A stretch of 64,000 nucleotides of DNA, taken from Salinisphaera sp. GTDB taxonomy: Bacteria; Pseudomonadota; Gammaproteobacteria; Nevskiales; Salinisphaeraceae. A model generated the notes under the pieces. That model made no database searches, was not told the DNA's origin, and saw nothing but the letters and a program-made list of their open reading frames with translations. Positions 53,543 to 64,000 of this stretch are shown piece by piece. Every line of letters begins with the position of its first letter. Within the stretch, counting starts at the first letter, position 1. The DNA lies in the NCBI RefSeq assembly GCF_002729955.1, contig NZ_PBYA01000058.1, forward strand, positions 1-64,000. The letters are read 5' to 3'. The position numbers were made by a program, and so were the translations under genes.

Positions 53543-54184
53543 TCAGCCAGGCAGATGCAGCGGCGGCAGGTCGGCCACTTCGCCGTGGGCCAGACGCAGA
53601 TAGCCGGCATGCAGCGCGGCCGCGAGATCGGCAATATCCTTGCGCGGGCCGGTATTGATGAGCACGTCATCGGCGAGCGCCAGCCGCTCGGCCCGGCTGT
53701 CCTGGGCGGCGATCATGCGCCGTGCCAGGTCTTCATTGATCTCGTCGCGCGACATGAGTCGGTCCATCTGCACGACCTCGGGCGCATCGACCACCAGTAC
53801 GCGGTCGACCAGATCACGCATGCTCGACTTGGCCAGCAGCGGCACCACCAGCAGGCAGTAGTCGGACTGGGCCGCATCGCGGCGACGGGCCAGTTCTTCG
53901 CGAATACGCGGATGGGTGATGCGTTCGAGCTCGGCGCGCTGGGCATCGTCGCTAAACACGATTTCGCGCAGGGCACGGCGCCGCAGTCGGCCCTCGTCGT
54001 CGACGATATCGGCGCCAAACCGCTCGACGATCTCTGCCAGGGCCGGCTGGCCGGGTTCGACCACATCGCGTGCGACGACATCGGCATCGATAATGGTGAC
54101 GCCCAGCCGCTCGAAGGCGCTGGAAACCAAGGACTTGCCGCTGGCGATGCCGCCAGTGAGGCCGACGACGAGACTACTCGGCAT
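53543..54184 (-). CDS. coaE: Dephospho-CoA kinase CoaE
   Basis: A 213-residue kinase catalysing the last step of CoA synthesis. The P-loop GLTGGIASGKS is at residues 8-18, and later motifs IDADVVARDVVEPGQPAL and VVVPLLAKS are typical. The pilD-coaE-zapD-yacG order is widely conserved in gammaproteobacteria. Confidence 0.95.
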   Translation of the reverse strand: MPSSLVVGLTGGIASGKSLVSSAFERLGVTIIDADVVARDVVEPGQPALAEIVERFGADIVDDEGRLRRRALREIVFSDDAQRAELERITHPRIREELARRRDAAQSDYCLLVVPLLAKSSMRDLVDRVLVVDAPEVVQMDRLMSRDEINEDLARRMIAAQDSRAERLALADDVLINTGPRKDIADLAAALHAGYLRLAHGEVADLPPLHLPG

Positions 54185-54252
54185 TTGCTATTTCCTTTGC
54201 AGCCGGGATACAGCACGCCGGCGCACCGTCCGGGACGACGATGACCCAACCC

Positions 54253-54273
54253 CTAGCGGCAGCGGGCCGCTAG
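54253..54273 (-). promoter_or_regulatory. 8-bp hairpin overlapping the pilD stop codon
   Basis: CTAGCGGC and GCCGCTAG are exact complements around a 5-nt loop, and one arm includes part of the pilD stop codon. No T-run follows. It may modulate read-through from pilD into coaE. Confidence 0.4.
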
Positions 54274-55151
54274 CTCAAACCGGCGAGGGATGAATATGCG
54301 GCGCCGATTGTATCGCCTGCAACGAGTGTCAGCCAGCCGGCCAGCGCCAGCCAGGGGCCGAACGGCATGGGTTTGCCGCGTTCGAGCAGACCGGTGGCCA
54401 TGAGCGTGCCGCCCACAATCGCGCCGGCAAGCGAAGACATCAGCAGCACCATGGGCAGGGCCTGCCAGCCCAGCCACGCGCCGAGCGCGGCGAGCAGCTT
54501 GAAGTCGCCATAGCCCATGCCTTCCTTGCCGGTGGCCAGGCGAAACGCATGAAAAATCAGCCAGAGCACGAGATAGCCGCCGGCCGCACCGAGAATGGCG
54601 GTGGCCGGATCCACCAGCGCAAACCCCGCGTCGTGGCCCAGGCTGAGCAACAGCCCCAGCCAGAGCAGCGGTAGCACCAGCGTGTCGGGCAGCAGCTGGG
54701 TCTGCCAGTCGATCATCGCCGCCGCGATCAGCGTCCAGGTGAATACGAGCGCGAAGCCTGTCACCGGCGTCATGCCGAATACAGCCAGAACCACCACCGC
54801 CATCGCGGCGCTGACGAGTTCTACCGCGGGATACTGCAACGAAATGGGGTGGCTGCAGTTCGCGCACTGGCCGCGTAGCAGCAGGAAGCTGAGTACGGGG
54901 ATGTTGTGCCAGGGTTTGATCGGCGTGCCGCAATGCCCACAGGTCGAGCGTGGCTGCGATAGCGAAATACGGCGGGTCGAAAGCGTCGCGACCGGCTGGC
55001 CGAGGATTTCGGCGGCACTGGCGCGCCATTCGGCCTGCATCATGCGTGGCAGGCGCAGAATGACGACGTTGAGAAAACTGCCGACGACCAAGCCAAATAG
55101 CGCCACGGCGATATAGCAAAAGACCGGCTGTTCGGCGAATAGGGTGTGCAT
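54270..55151 (-). CDS. pilD: Type IV prepilin peptidase/methyltransferase PilD
   Basis: A 293-residue inner-membrane aspartyl protease that cleaves and N-methylates type IV prepilins and type II secretion pseudopilins. The N-terminal domain has two CxxC pairs (Cys71/74 and Cys96/99). The catalytic aspartates are Asp148 in MIDWQ and Asp216 in GMGYGDFKLL. About eight membrane segments are expected. It follows pilC by 49 bp. Confidence 0.95.
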   Translation of the reverse strand: MHTLFAEQPVFCYIAVALFGLVVGSFLNVVILRLPRMMQAEWRASAAEILGQPVATLSTRRISLSQPRSTCGHCGTPIKPWHNIPVLSFLLLRGQCANCSHPISLQYPAVELVSAAMAVVVLAVFGMTPVTGFALVFTWTLIAAAMIDWQTQLLPDTLVLPLLWLGLLLSLGHDAGFALVDPATAILGAAGGYLVLWLIFHAFRLATGKEGMGYGDFKLLAALGAWLGWQALPMVLLMSSLAGAIVGGTLMATGLLERGKPMPFGPWLALAGWLTLVAGDTIGAAYSSLAGLS

Positions 55152-55200
55152 CGATGTCCGTGCCGGTTGCTGCGGGCGTTGACCGTCGGCCGGGCGAGCG

Positions 55201-56427
55201 TCAGACCACCGAGCCGAGCTTGAAGATCGGCAGGTACATGGCGATGACGAGCCCGCCGACCAGAACGCCGATGATTGCCATGATCATGGGTTCGAGCAGC
55301 GAGGACAAGGAATCCACCTGGTTGTCGACCTCGGCCTCGTAGAAATCGGCCACGCGCGAGCACATGGCATCAAGCGAGCCGGATTCTTCGCCAATCGCGA
55401 CCATCTGCAGGGCCATGCTCGGAAACAGGCCGGTGTTGTTCATGGCCAGCTGCAACTGTACGCCGGAGGAGACCTGATCGCGCATCTGCAGGATGGCCTC
55501 TTCGAACACGATATTGCCGGAAGCGCGAGCGACCGAGTCCATGGCTTCCACCAGCGGCACGCCCGCGGCAAACATGGTCGACAGGGTGCGGGCAAAACGC
55601 GCGACCGCGGCCTTGTAGAGAATATCGCCGATCACGGGCAGCTTGAGCGCCAGCCGATCGTTCATGCGCCTGAATGATCGCGATCGTAATCGCGCCTGGA
55701 AAAAGGCGTAGAAAGCGGCGGCGATGATGCCGATAATCAGCCACCACCAGGCCTGGACCGTTTCCGACAGACTGATGACCAGCAGCGTGAAGGCCGGCAG
55801 ATCGGCACCGAAGCCCTGGAACAGCGACTGGAACTGCGGCACCACGAAATAGAGCAGGATGCCCATGACGATAATCGCGACCACGATCACCGCGCTGGGG
55901 TAGAAAAGCGCCTTGCGCACCTTGGCCTTGATGGCTTCGGTCTTTTCCTTGTAGGTCGCAATCTTGTCGAGCAGGGACTCGAGCGCGCCGGATCGCTCGC
56001 CGGCGTCGACCAGGTTCACGAACAGGTCGTCGAAGTATTTCGGATGACGGGAGAGCGCCTGGGCCAGCGGAATGCCGTCCTCGATATCAGCGCGAATGGC
56101 GTCTACCAGCTCACCCAGCGACGGGTTGTCGGCCCCCTTGGCGATGATCTCCAGCGATTGCACAAGCGGTACGCCGGCGGCCAGCATGGTGGCGAGCTGG
56201 CGCGCGAAAATGGCGATATCGCCGGCCTTGATCTTTTTCTTGCGCTTGCCGCCGAGGCCGAAAATGGTGGTCTGCTTGCGCACGCGAATAGGGTTGATGC
56301 CCTGTTTTCGCAGCGCGACCTTGACCATGGCCTCGTTCGGACCGTCGGTCTGGCCCTTGATGCGTGCGCCGCTTCGATCGGTGCCGATCCAGAAGAAAGT
56401 CTGGTTTTCGCTCATCGTGCTTGCCAT
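55201..56427 (-). CDS. pilC: Type IV pilus inner-membrane platform protein PilC
   Basis: A 408-residue GspF/PilC-family protein that couples the pilus ATPases to pilin assembly. Two GspF domains are visible (FARQLATMLAAGVPLVQSLEI and FARTLSTMFAAGVPLVEAMDS), each with a following membrane segment, and a final anchor near residues 375-400. An alternative ATG four codons downstream is possible. The usual upstream neighbour pilB is missing here. Confidence 0.94.
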   Translation of the reverse strand: MASTMSENQTFFWIGTDRSGARIKGQTDGPNEAMVKVALRKQGINPIRVRKQTTIFGLGGKRKKKIKAGDIAIFARQLATMLAAGVPLVQSLEIIAKGADNPSLGELVDAIRADIEDGIPLAQALSRHPKYFDDLFVNLVDAGERSGALESLLDKIATYKEKTEAIKAKVRKALFYPSAVIVVAIIVMGILLYFVVPQFQSLFQGFGADLPAFTLLVISLSETVQAWWWLIIGIIAAAFYAFFQARLRSRSFRRMNDRLALKLPVIGDILYKAAVARFARTLSTMFAAGVPLVEAMDSVARASGNIVFEEAILQMRDQVSSGVQLQLAMNNTGLFPSMALQMVAIGEESGSLDAMCSRVADFYEAEVDNQVDSLSSLLEPMIMAIIGVLVGGLVIAMYLPIFKLGSVV

Positions 56428-56501
56428 GTTGCCCCGTACCGCTAGCCGTCAGTAATCGGCGTCCCCTGTGCCGCATAACGCTTTATCGGCGGCCGCGGCT
56501 A

Positions 56502-57912
<1,411 letters not shown>

Positions 57913-57926
<14 letters not shown>

Positions 57927-59556
57927 TGACGTTGCTTGGCATGGGCGATGCGGGGGTCGGAGCGGGCGATGTGCGTCTGGGGGCGAATACGATACGAAAG
58001 CAGGCTCCGCCGGAATGTGCAACCGGCACAAGCTGGGCGCCGTTGGCGTCGCACAGCTCGGCGGCGATATGCAGCCCCAGGCCGGTGCCTTCGCGGGTGG
58101 TGGTAAAGAACGGTTCCAGGATCTGGTTGAAAATGGTCTCGTCTATGCCCGGGCCGTTGTCGCAAACGTCCAGGCAGAACCGGTCGCTACGATTGCGGTG
58201 CCCGCTCAGATGTATCGTGAGCACGACGCCATCGCGACGTGCATAGGCCTTGGCATTATCCCAGAGATTGAACAGCACCTGACGCAGGTGATCAGGATCG
58301 AATTCGACCTGCAGCTGCGGGTCGATGGCTTCCACGTCGAAATCCGGCGAATCATCGTCGAAGGTGAGGTAATCCTCGATCGCATCGTCCAGCCAGTTCG
58401 ACAGGGCGAGTGTACGCCGCGACGTCTGCGAACGTCGTGACAGCCCGAGCACGCTGTTGATGATGCCGTCGATGCGGCGCGTATGCCGATGGATGATGGC
58501 CAGCATCCGGTTGTCGTCCGGGCCCAGCGACGGCGACTCGGCCAGCAGCTGGCCGGCGTGACTGATTGCGCCGAGTGGGTTGCGGATCTCGTGGGCGATA
58601 CTGGCGGACAGACGGCCGATCGACATCAGCTTGAGCTGCTGGGCCTGCTCGTTCTGGCGCAGCGCATCCTCCAGGAAGATGAGCGCGCCGGCGCGGTCGT
58701 TGTCGCCCAGCATCGAAAAGACCGGCAGCAAGGCGTGCGAGCCCGCGCGGATGATTTCGCTCGCCGCGGGGTTGTGCGCCGACCACTGCGACAGCGCGCT
58801 ATCCAGCGCGGGCGACAGTCGCGCCAGCGCGCGCCCGGCATGCGAGCGCTCGTCGAGCTCCAGCAGGCGGATGGCGGCGTCGTTGATCAGCTGTACCTGA
58901 CGCCGGCCGTTGACGACCACGACGCCGACTTCCATCTGTTCAATGATGTGGCGATTGAGTGCGGCCAGGTCGCGCACCTCGCTGGCGCGTTCGGCAGCCA
59001 GCGCCTCGCTTTCACGCACGCGCAGCGCCAGCCAGTGGGCAACCCCGGCGGTGATGAAGAACACCCCGCCCAGGATGCCCGCTTGCACGAACTCGGCGTG
59101 GCCGCCCGGCAGCTGCAGCGCGCGCCAGGTCTCCTGGCCGAGGATGCCGAGCGCGGCGCATGCGGCCAGCAGCGTGGCCACGCGACTGGGCAGCAACATG
59201 CCCGCCGCTGCCACCGGCGTGATCAAGAGCATGCCCAGTCCGCCGGACACCCCGCTGCCGGCAAGGGTGAGGGCAGTGAATACGACGATATCCACCGCGC
59301 AGGCCACCACGACCTGTATCCGCAGCGCCGGTTTGCGCAGCAGCGCCGCCACCAGGCCCAGTGCGCAGAGGGCCAGATACAGCAACGAAGTCATGCGAAA
59401 TGCGTCGGGCAGTTCGACATCGAACATGCCCTCGGCGGCGCCGAACAACAGGGCCCCGACCAGCCCGAAGCTGATCAGGCTGCGATACATGTTCAGCGTG
59501 GTGATCGCCCGCCAGTCTTCGGCATGACGGATCAGCCCACCGGCGCGTGTGCCCAT
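57913..59556 (-). CDS. pilS: Sensor histidine kinase PilS
   Basis: A 547-residue membrane kinase paired with PilR. Up to six membrane segments occupy about residues 25-180, followed by a PAS-like region (about 205-300) and a HisKA domain with His322 in ASIAHEIRNPLGAI. The ATPase domain has VLFNLWDNAKAYA, CDNGPGID and GTGLGLHIAAELC. ATG 59556 forms TGATG with the stop of the upstream small gene, which favours it over an in-frame codon at 59595. Confidence 0.93.
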
Positions 59557-59801
59557 CAACGAGGGTCGCGGTCGCGCGGTCTGTGCGCGCTGCAATTGGC
59601 ATCGTTACAGATCGGCGCGCCGTTTGCGTCCTCGTCGGCAAGCGCCAGCGGCAGATGTACGCCGCAACGGCTGCAACGCACCGTCTTCTCGAAGCGCGGC
59701 GGCTTGGATTCGTGCTGCGAGGCGCGACGCGGGCCGAGCAGCTGTCTGACCACGAGCCAGCCGAGGCCAATTAATAGAAGAAGTCCGAGCAGACGTGCCA
59801 T
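59556..59801 (-). CDS. Small membrane protein with zinc-ribbon-like tail (PP0621-like)
   Basis: An 81-residue protein with an N-terminal membrane segment (ARLLGLLLLIGLGWLVV), a basic linker and a cysteine-rich tail (CSRCGVHLPLALA and PICNDANC). The CxxC pair plus CxxxxC suggests a minimal zinc ribbon on the cytoplasmic or membrane surface. Similar small proteins often precede pilS in gammaproteobacteria. ATG 59801 was chosen; ATG 59849 would add 16 residues, and neither has a good ribosome site. Its stop overlaps the pilS start. Function unknown. Confidence 0.75.
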   Translation of the reverse strand: MARLLGLLLLIGLGWLVVRQLLGPRRASQHESKPPRFEKTVRCSRCGVHLPLALADEDANGAPICNDANCSAHRPRDRDPR

Positions 59802-59972
59802 GGCGTGAAATCGACCGAGAAAAGCCGCGATTGATTGCGTCGCCATCATACGTTAGGAATGCGAATGCCGCCGAGTCGCTGCGCGCGGCTCGCATGCAAA
59901 GTTGTCGCGTCGAAGTTCAAGAGCGACAATGCGCAGCATCTCGACGAATTGATTCTGCAAAAAGGCGATTCC

Positions 59973-61136
59973 ATGAACGTTCACGAATATCAGGCCAAGG
60001 AAATCTTTGCGCGCTACGGCGTACCTGCCGGCGAAGGCAAGGTCGCAGCGTCCGCGGATGAGGCGGTCGAAGCCGCTAAATCGCTCGGCGGCGACAAATG
60101 GGTGGTCAAGGCCCAGGTGCATGCCGGCGGCCGCGGCAAGGCCGGCGGTGTGAAGATCTGTTCCAGCGTGGACGAGGTCAAGCAGGCCGCGGCCGACATG
60201 ATCGGCGGCGAGCTCAAGACCAAGCAGACCGGCGATGTCGGCCTGCCGATCAACTCGGTCTATGTCGAAAAGCCGGCCGATATCGAGTCCGAGCTGTATC
60301 TGTCGGTGCTGGTCGATCGCGCCACGCGCCGCGTGACCTTCATCGCCTCGCCCGAAGGCGGCATGGATATCGAGGAGGTGGCCGAGTCCACCCCCGAAAA
60401 GATCACCCAGGTCGCGATTCATCCGGCCGCCGGTTTCCAGGCCTATCAGGGCCGCCAGCTCGGTTTCTTCCTGGGCCTGGACAAGAAGCAGGTCGGCGAA
60501 TTCGTGAAGGTCATGAAGGGCCTGTACGAAATGTTCGTTGAATGCGACGCCTCGCTGGTCGAGATCAACCCGCTGGTCACCACCAAGCAGGGTGGTCTGG
60601 TCGCCCTAGACGGCAAGCTCAACTTCGACGACAACGCGCTGTTCCGGCACAAGGAGTTCGCCGACATGCGCGATCTCAGCCAGGAAAACGAGCGCGAAGC
60701 CCAGGCCGCCGAGCACGATCTGAACTACATCCAGCTCGACGGCAACATCGGCTGCATGGTCAACGGTGCCGGCCTGGCCATGGGCACCATGGATCTGGTC
60801 AAGCTGCATGGCGGCGAGCCGGCCAACTTCCTGGACGTGGGCGGCGGTGCCACCACCGAGCGCGTCACCGAGGCGTTCAAGCTGATTACCGCCGGCGAAG
60901 GCGTGAAGGCGATTCTGGTCAACATCTTCGGCGGCATCGTGCGCTGTGATCTGATTGCCGAAGGCATCATCACCGCGGCCAAGGATGTCGGCATCAACGT
61001 GCCGGTGGTCGTGCGCCTGGAAGGCACCAACGCCGAAGAGGGCCGCAAGCTGCTCGAGGAGAGCGACTTCGATCTCATCGCCGCTCAGGACCTGACCGAC
61101 GCCGCCAAGAAGGTCGTCGCCGAGGCCAAGGGCTAA
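59973..61136 (+). CDS. sucC: Succinate-CoA ligase beta subunit SucC
   Basis: A 387-residue ATP-grasp subunit of succinyl-CoA synthetase, which makes ATP or GTP in the TCA cycle. [34 protein letters not shown] and [18 protein letters not shown] are diagnostic. ATG 59973 is preceded by AAAGG; the longer frame upstream was rejected. sucD follows 54 bp downstream. The sucAB genes are not adjacent. Confidence 0.97.
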   Translation: MNVHEYQAKEIFARYGVPAGEGKVAASADEAVEAAKSLGGDKWVVKAQVHAGGRGKAGGVKICSSVDEVKQAAADMIGGELKTKQTGDVGLPINSVYVEKPADIESELYLSVLVDRATRRVTFIASPEGGMDIEEVAESTPEKITQVAIHPAAGFQAYQGRQLGFFLGLDKKQVGEFVKVMKGLYEMFVECDASLVEINPLVTTKQGGLVALDGKLNFDDNALFRHKEFADMRDLSQENEREAQAAEHDLNYIQLDGNIGCMVNGAGLAMGTMDLVKLHGGEPANFLDVGGGATTERVTEAFKLITAGEGVKAILVNIFGGIVRCDLIAEGIITAAKDVGINVPVVVRLEGTNAEEGRKLLEESDFDLIAAQDLTDAAKKVVAEAKG

Positions 61137-61190
61137 GCCCGGCCCGCCGATCGATCTTTCAACGAACACGCTTTAGACCAGGATCAACTC

Positions 61191-62060
61191 ATGAGCATTC
61201 TCGTCAATAACGACACCAAACTCATCGTCCAGGGCTTCACCGGCTCCCAGGGCACCTTTCATTCCGAACAGTGCATCGCCTACGGCACCAACATCGTGGG
61301 CGGCGTGACCCCCGGCCGCGGCGGCGAAACCCATCTAGACCGTCCGGTGTTCAACACCTGTGCGGATGCGGTCGCCGAAACCGGCGCCAACGCCACCATG
61401 ATCTACGTGCCGGCCCCGTTCGCGGCCGATGCGATTCTCGAAGCCGAAGCCGCCGGCATCGAAACCATCATCTGTATCACCGAGCATATTCCGGTCATGG
61501 ACATGCTCAAGGTGCGCTCGGTGCTGGACGAGTCCAACTCCGTGCTGATCGGCCCGAACTGCCCCGGTGTGATCACCCCCGGCGAATGCAAGATCGGCAT
61601 CATGCCTGCGCATATCCACAAGAAGGGCAAGATCGGCATCGTCTCGCGCTCTGGCACGCTGACTTATGAAGCGGTCTTCCAGACGACCAACATCGGCCTC
61701 GGCCAGTCCACGTGCGTGGGCATCGGCGGCGATCCGATCCACGGCCTGGACTTCATCGACGTGCTCGAGATGTTCGAAAACGACGACCAGACCGAAGGCG
61801 TTGTGATGGTGGGCGAAATCGGCGGTACCGCCGAGGAAGAGGCTGCCGAGTTCATCAAGAACAACATGAAGAAGCCGGTCGTGGCCTATATCGCCGGCGT
61901 GACCGCGCCCCCCGGCAAGCGCATGGGCCATGCCGGTGCCATCATCTCCGGCGGCAAGGGCACGGCCGACGACAAGTTCGAAGCACTGGAAGCCGCCGGT
62001 GTGGCCACCGTGCGTTCGACCGCCGAAATCGGCAGCAAGATGGAAGAAATCCTGGGCTGA
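61191..62060 (+). CDS. sucD: Succinate-CoA ligase alpha subunit SucD
   Basis: A 289-residue CoA-binding subunit, the same size as in E. coli. The phosphohistidine is His247 in [19 protein letters not shown]. CoA-binding residues lie in [13 protein letters not shown], and [20 protein letters not shown] is conserved. It is transcribed with sucC and ends before a good terminator. Confidence 0.97.
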   Translation: MSILVNNDTKLIVQGFTGSQGTFHSEQCIAYGTNIVGGVTPGRGGETHLDRPVFNTCADAVAETGANATMIYVPAPFAADAILEAEAAGIETIICITEHIPVMDMLKVRSVLDESNSVLIGPNCPGVITPGECKIGIMPAHIHKKGKIGIVSRSGTLTYEAVFQTTNIGLGQSTCVGIGGDPIHGLDFIDVLEMFENDDQTEGVVMVGEIGGTAEEEAAEFIKNNMKKPVVAYIAGVTAPPGKRMGHAGAIISGGKGTADDKFEALEAAGVATVRSTAEIGSKMEEILG

Positions 62061-62098
62061 TCGATGCATTGATTGCATCGTCATCCGCTGGATGATCG

Positions 62099-62133
62099 AA
62101 GCCGGCGTCCGCTCCTGCGGCGCCGGCTTTTTT
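62099..62133 (+). terminator. Intrinsic terminator of sucCD
   Basis: AAGCCGGCG and CGCCGGCTT form a 9-bp stem around a 13-nt loop, followed by a run of six T at 62128-62133. It lies 38 bp after the sucD stop and is the clearest intrinsic terminator in the window. Confidence 0.85.
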
Positions 62134-62350
62134 GTGGGTGATAGTTATGGACATTTGCTGCGTGTCGTGGCCGCTAACCTAAAGGGCCGCCAACTCGTGG
62201 AAGTCGACAGCCCGGTGTGAATGCCATTCGATTTCAAAACGAACGGCTCGCAGCCAAATGACACCCGCGAGAATCACGATGTAGACGTTATAGAGTTACA
62301 CATTGCATACATGCTCGAATGAGCCGACAGTTCAATTGAGCACAATCGAA

Positions 62351-62779
62351 ATGAGCAAGACCTACGAACTCAGCTGCGACTGCGGCCATGTGACCATGAC
62401 CGCGTACGACCAGCCGAAGCTGTCGCTGCACTGCCACTGCGGCAGCTGTCGGGATCTGTACAACGTGGATGTGCTGTCGGCCACCGGCTGGGCGCATGAG
62501 AATGTCGATCTGCCGGACGAATCCAAGCTGTTTGTGCACAAGGTCGACGGCAAGCAGATGACGCGCTATGGCTGCCCGAAATGCGGCCTGACCCTGTACG
62601 GCGTGCACAAGCCGGGTATCCCCGTGATCCCGCACGGGCTGTTCCGCAAAGCCAACGGCGGCACGCTGCCGCAAGAGCTGGCGCCCACGCTGCATCTGTT
62701 CTATCGCGAGCGGGTGCTCGATATCAACGATGAACTGGACAAATGCGACGACGGCTCGGCGGTGGGTTTGAGCGGCTGA
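62351..62779 (+). CDS. GFA-fold zinc protein (Gfa-like), function unknown
   Basis: A 142-residue protein with the zinc-binding pattern of the glutathione-dependent formaldehyde-activating (GFA) family: CDCGH, CHCGSCR and CPKCG. Family members share the fold but many lack the enzyme activity. It has a probable start at ATG 62351 and no close operon partner, with sucD terminated upstream and nadE 142 bp downstream. No formaldehyde genes are nearby, so a specific role cannot be assigned. Confidence 0.75.
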   Translation: MSKTYELSCDCGHVTMTAYDQPKLSLHCHCGSCRDLYNVDVLSATGWAHENVDLPDESKLFVHKVDGKQMTRYGCPKCGLTLYGVHKPGIPVIPHGLFRKANGGTLPQELAPTLHLFYRERVLDINDELDKCDDGSAVGLSG

Positions 62780-62921
62780 ATCGGGCCGACCCGGCGGGCT
62801 GGGCTGCCAGGGTGGTGGCGAACGGGTCACAAGCGCGAGGCGCTGGCGTATCCTTGGCAACTGTCATGTACAGCGCGCCGCACGAACGGAAGTCGGCACG
62901 CGTCGAGGAGTTGAATACGGC

Positions 62922-64000
62922 ATGGGCGAATCTTCGCTACGTATCGCACTGGCCCAGCTCAATGTCTGGGTGGGCGATATCGAGGGCAATGCACGCCAGA
63001 TGATCGAGGCCGCTGCCACCGCGCGCGATCGCGATGGCGCCGACATCGTGGCCTTTCCGGAAATGGCATTGCTGGGCTATCCGCCGGACGATCTGTTGCT
63101 GCGGCGCGGACTGCCCGGCGCCATCGAATCCGCGTTGGCGTTGCTTACCGAGCGGCTGGCCGGCATTACCGCCATCGTTGGCTATCCCGAGTATGTCGAC
63201 GACGTCATCTATAACGCCGCCGTGGTGATTCGCGACGGTGAGCGTATTGCCCACTACCGCAAGCAGTGCCTGCCCAACTACGGGGTGTTCGACGAACGCC
63301 GGCATTATCGCGCCGGCGAGTCGCCCTGCATATTCGAGCTGGACTCGCATCGTGTCGGCGTGACCATCTGTGAGGATATCTGGGAGCAGGGGCCCGCCGC
63401 CCAGGCCAAGGCGGCCGGTGCCGAGGTGCTCATCAACCTCAACGCCTCGCCGTTTCATGTCGAGAAGCAGGCCGAGCGCGAGGGCCTGCTGGCCAAGCGC
63501 GCCCAGGCGAATGATCTGGCCATCTGCTACGTAAACTGTGTCGGGGGCCAGGACGAGCTGGTATTCGACGGTCGTTCCTGCGCGGTGGACCGTTCCGGCC
63601 AGCTGACGCTGCGTGCGCCGGCGTTCGAATCGGGCGTTTTTTGTGTTGATACGCAGGCGCAGTCTGGTACGCAAGGCGCCCCCTCGATCGTGGCCGAGGA
63701 ATCCGACGAAGCGCTGGTCTATGACGCCCTGGTGCGCGCGACCCGCGATTATGTCGATCGCAACGGCTTTCCGGGTGCATTGATCGGCGCTTCCGGCGGC
63801 ATCGATTCGGCCCTGGCGATGGCGATTGCCGCAGATGCCCTGGGCGGCGAGCGGGTCTGGGCGGTGTCGATGCCGTCGCGCTACACGGCCGATATCAGCA
63901 ACGTGGATGCGGCCGAGCAGGCCGAGCGCATGGGCGTGAAATACGACGAACTGCCGATCGAAGCCGGCTTTACTGCGCTGCTGGATACGCTCGCACCGCT
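62922..64000 (+). CDS. nadE: Glutamine-dependent NAD+ synthetase NadE (3' end cut by window edge)
   Basis: The first 359 residues of a two-domain NAD synthetase. The N-terminal nitrilase-like glutaminase domain has the Glu-Lys-Cys triad regions FPEMALLGYP, YRKQCLPNYGVF and VTICEDIWE. The synthetase domain begins with the ATP loop GASGGIDSALA. The sequence runs off the window at 64000, and the complete enzyme would be about 540 residues. GAGGAG at 62905-62910 precedes ATG 62922. Confidence 0.94.
   Translation, partial: MGESSLRIALAQLNVWVGDIEGNARQMIEAAATARDRDGADIVAFPEMALLGYPPDDLLLRRGLPGAIESALALLTERLAGITAIVGYPEYVDDVIYNAAVVIRDGERIAHYRKQCLPNYGVFDERRHYRAGESPCIFELDSHRVGVTICEDIWEQGPAAQAKAAGAEVLINLNASPFHVEKQAEREGLLAKRAQANDLAICYVNCVGGQDELVFDGRSCAVDRSGQLTLRAPAFESGVFCVDTQAQSGTQGAPSIVAEESDEALVYDALVRATRDYVDRNGFPGALIGASGGIDSALAMAIAADALGGERVWAVSMPSRYTADISNVDAAEQAERMGVKYDELPIEAGFTALLDTLAP

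Overview
The window is chromosomal housekeeping DNA from a high-GC gammaproteobacterium. The evidence is gene order and content: the lptC-lptA-lptB-rpoN-hpf-ptsN cluster, petABC-sspAB, rsmI-rnpB-mraZ and a full dcw cluster, a two-domain MraZ, short-form HisG and pilSR. An HPr kinase inside the rpoN cluster, EI/HPr with no sugar permease, and YadGH-type transporter genes between kdsD and ibaG suggest a Salinisphaerales/Nevskiales-like or neighbouring lineage. That placement is inference from synteny and was not tested.

Layout. 1-1181: 5' part of a GlrK/QseE-like sensor kinase (minus strand). 1277-2650: pmbA. 2651-3177: a gene-free stretch carrying three copies of a short repeat. 3178-14911: one long minus-strand block for envelope and regulation. 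In transcription order it reads kdsD, kdsC, lptC, lptA, lptB, rpoN, hpf, ptsN, hprK, rapZ, EIIA, HPr, EI, mgtE, so Kdo synthesis and LPS export are followed by sigma-54 and a regulatory PTS. 15060-20357 (plus): ABC-2 transporter, ibaG, murA, hisG, hisD. 20488-24292 (plus): cytochrome bc1 genes petABC, then sspA and sspB. 24327-27321 (minus): lpoA, yraN, diaA. 27419-29504 (plus): rsmI, RNase P RNA, a strong promoter and mraZ. 29557-45669 (plus): rsmH to ftsZ, almost all joined by 4-bp start/stop overlaps. 45949-52483: lpxC, dciA (minus), secA, argJ, a MutT-ThiE-like fusion. 52489-59801 (minus): a PP0621-like small membrane protein, pilS, pilR, pilC, pilD, coaE, zapD, yacG. 59973-64000 (plus): sucC, sucD, a GFA-fold zinc protein and a truncated nadE.

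How the genes work together. Most of the window builds the envelope: Kdo and lipid A (kdsC, kdsD, lpxC), LPS transport (lptABC), peptidoglycan precursors (murA, murC-G, mraY, ddl), septal synthesis and division (ftsL, ftsI, ftsW, ftsQ, ftsA, ftsZ, zapD) and the PBP1a activator lpoA. Regulation is supplied by sigma-54, the EI-HPr-EIIA/PtsN relay with HprK, RapZ, MraZ, SspAB and PilSR.

I found no prophage, insertion sequence, CRISPR array, tRNA, rRNA or defence island, and no convincing undescribed multi-gene system. The most unusual material is non-coding: the repeat cluster at 2651-3177, several near-perfect hairpins in short intergenic gaps, and an AT-rich block in front of the dcw promoter. 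On the protein side the points worth checking are a lipobox-like FtsQ N-terminus, a ThiE-like domain with altered motifs, pilC-pilD without pilB, and yadGH where related genomes keep mla genes.
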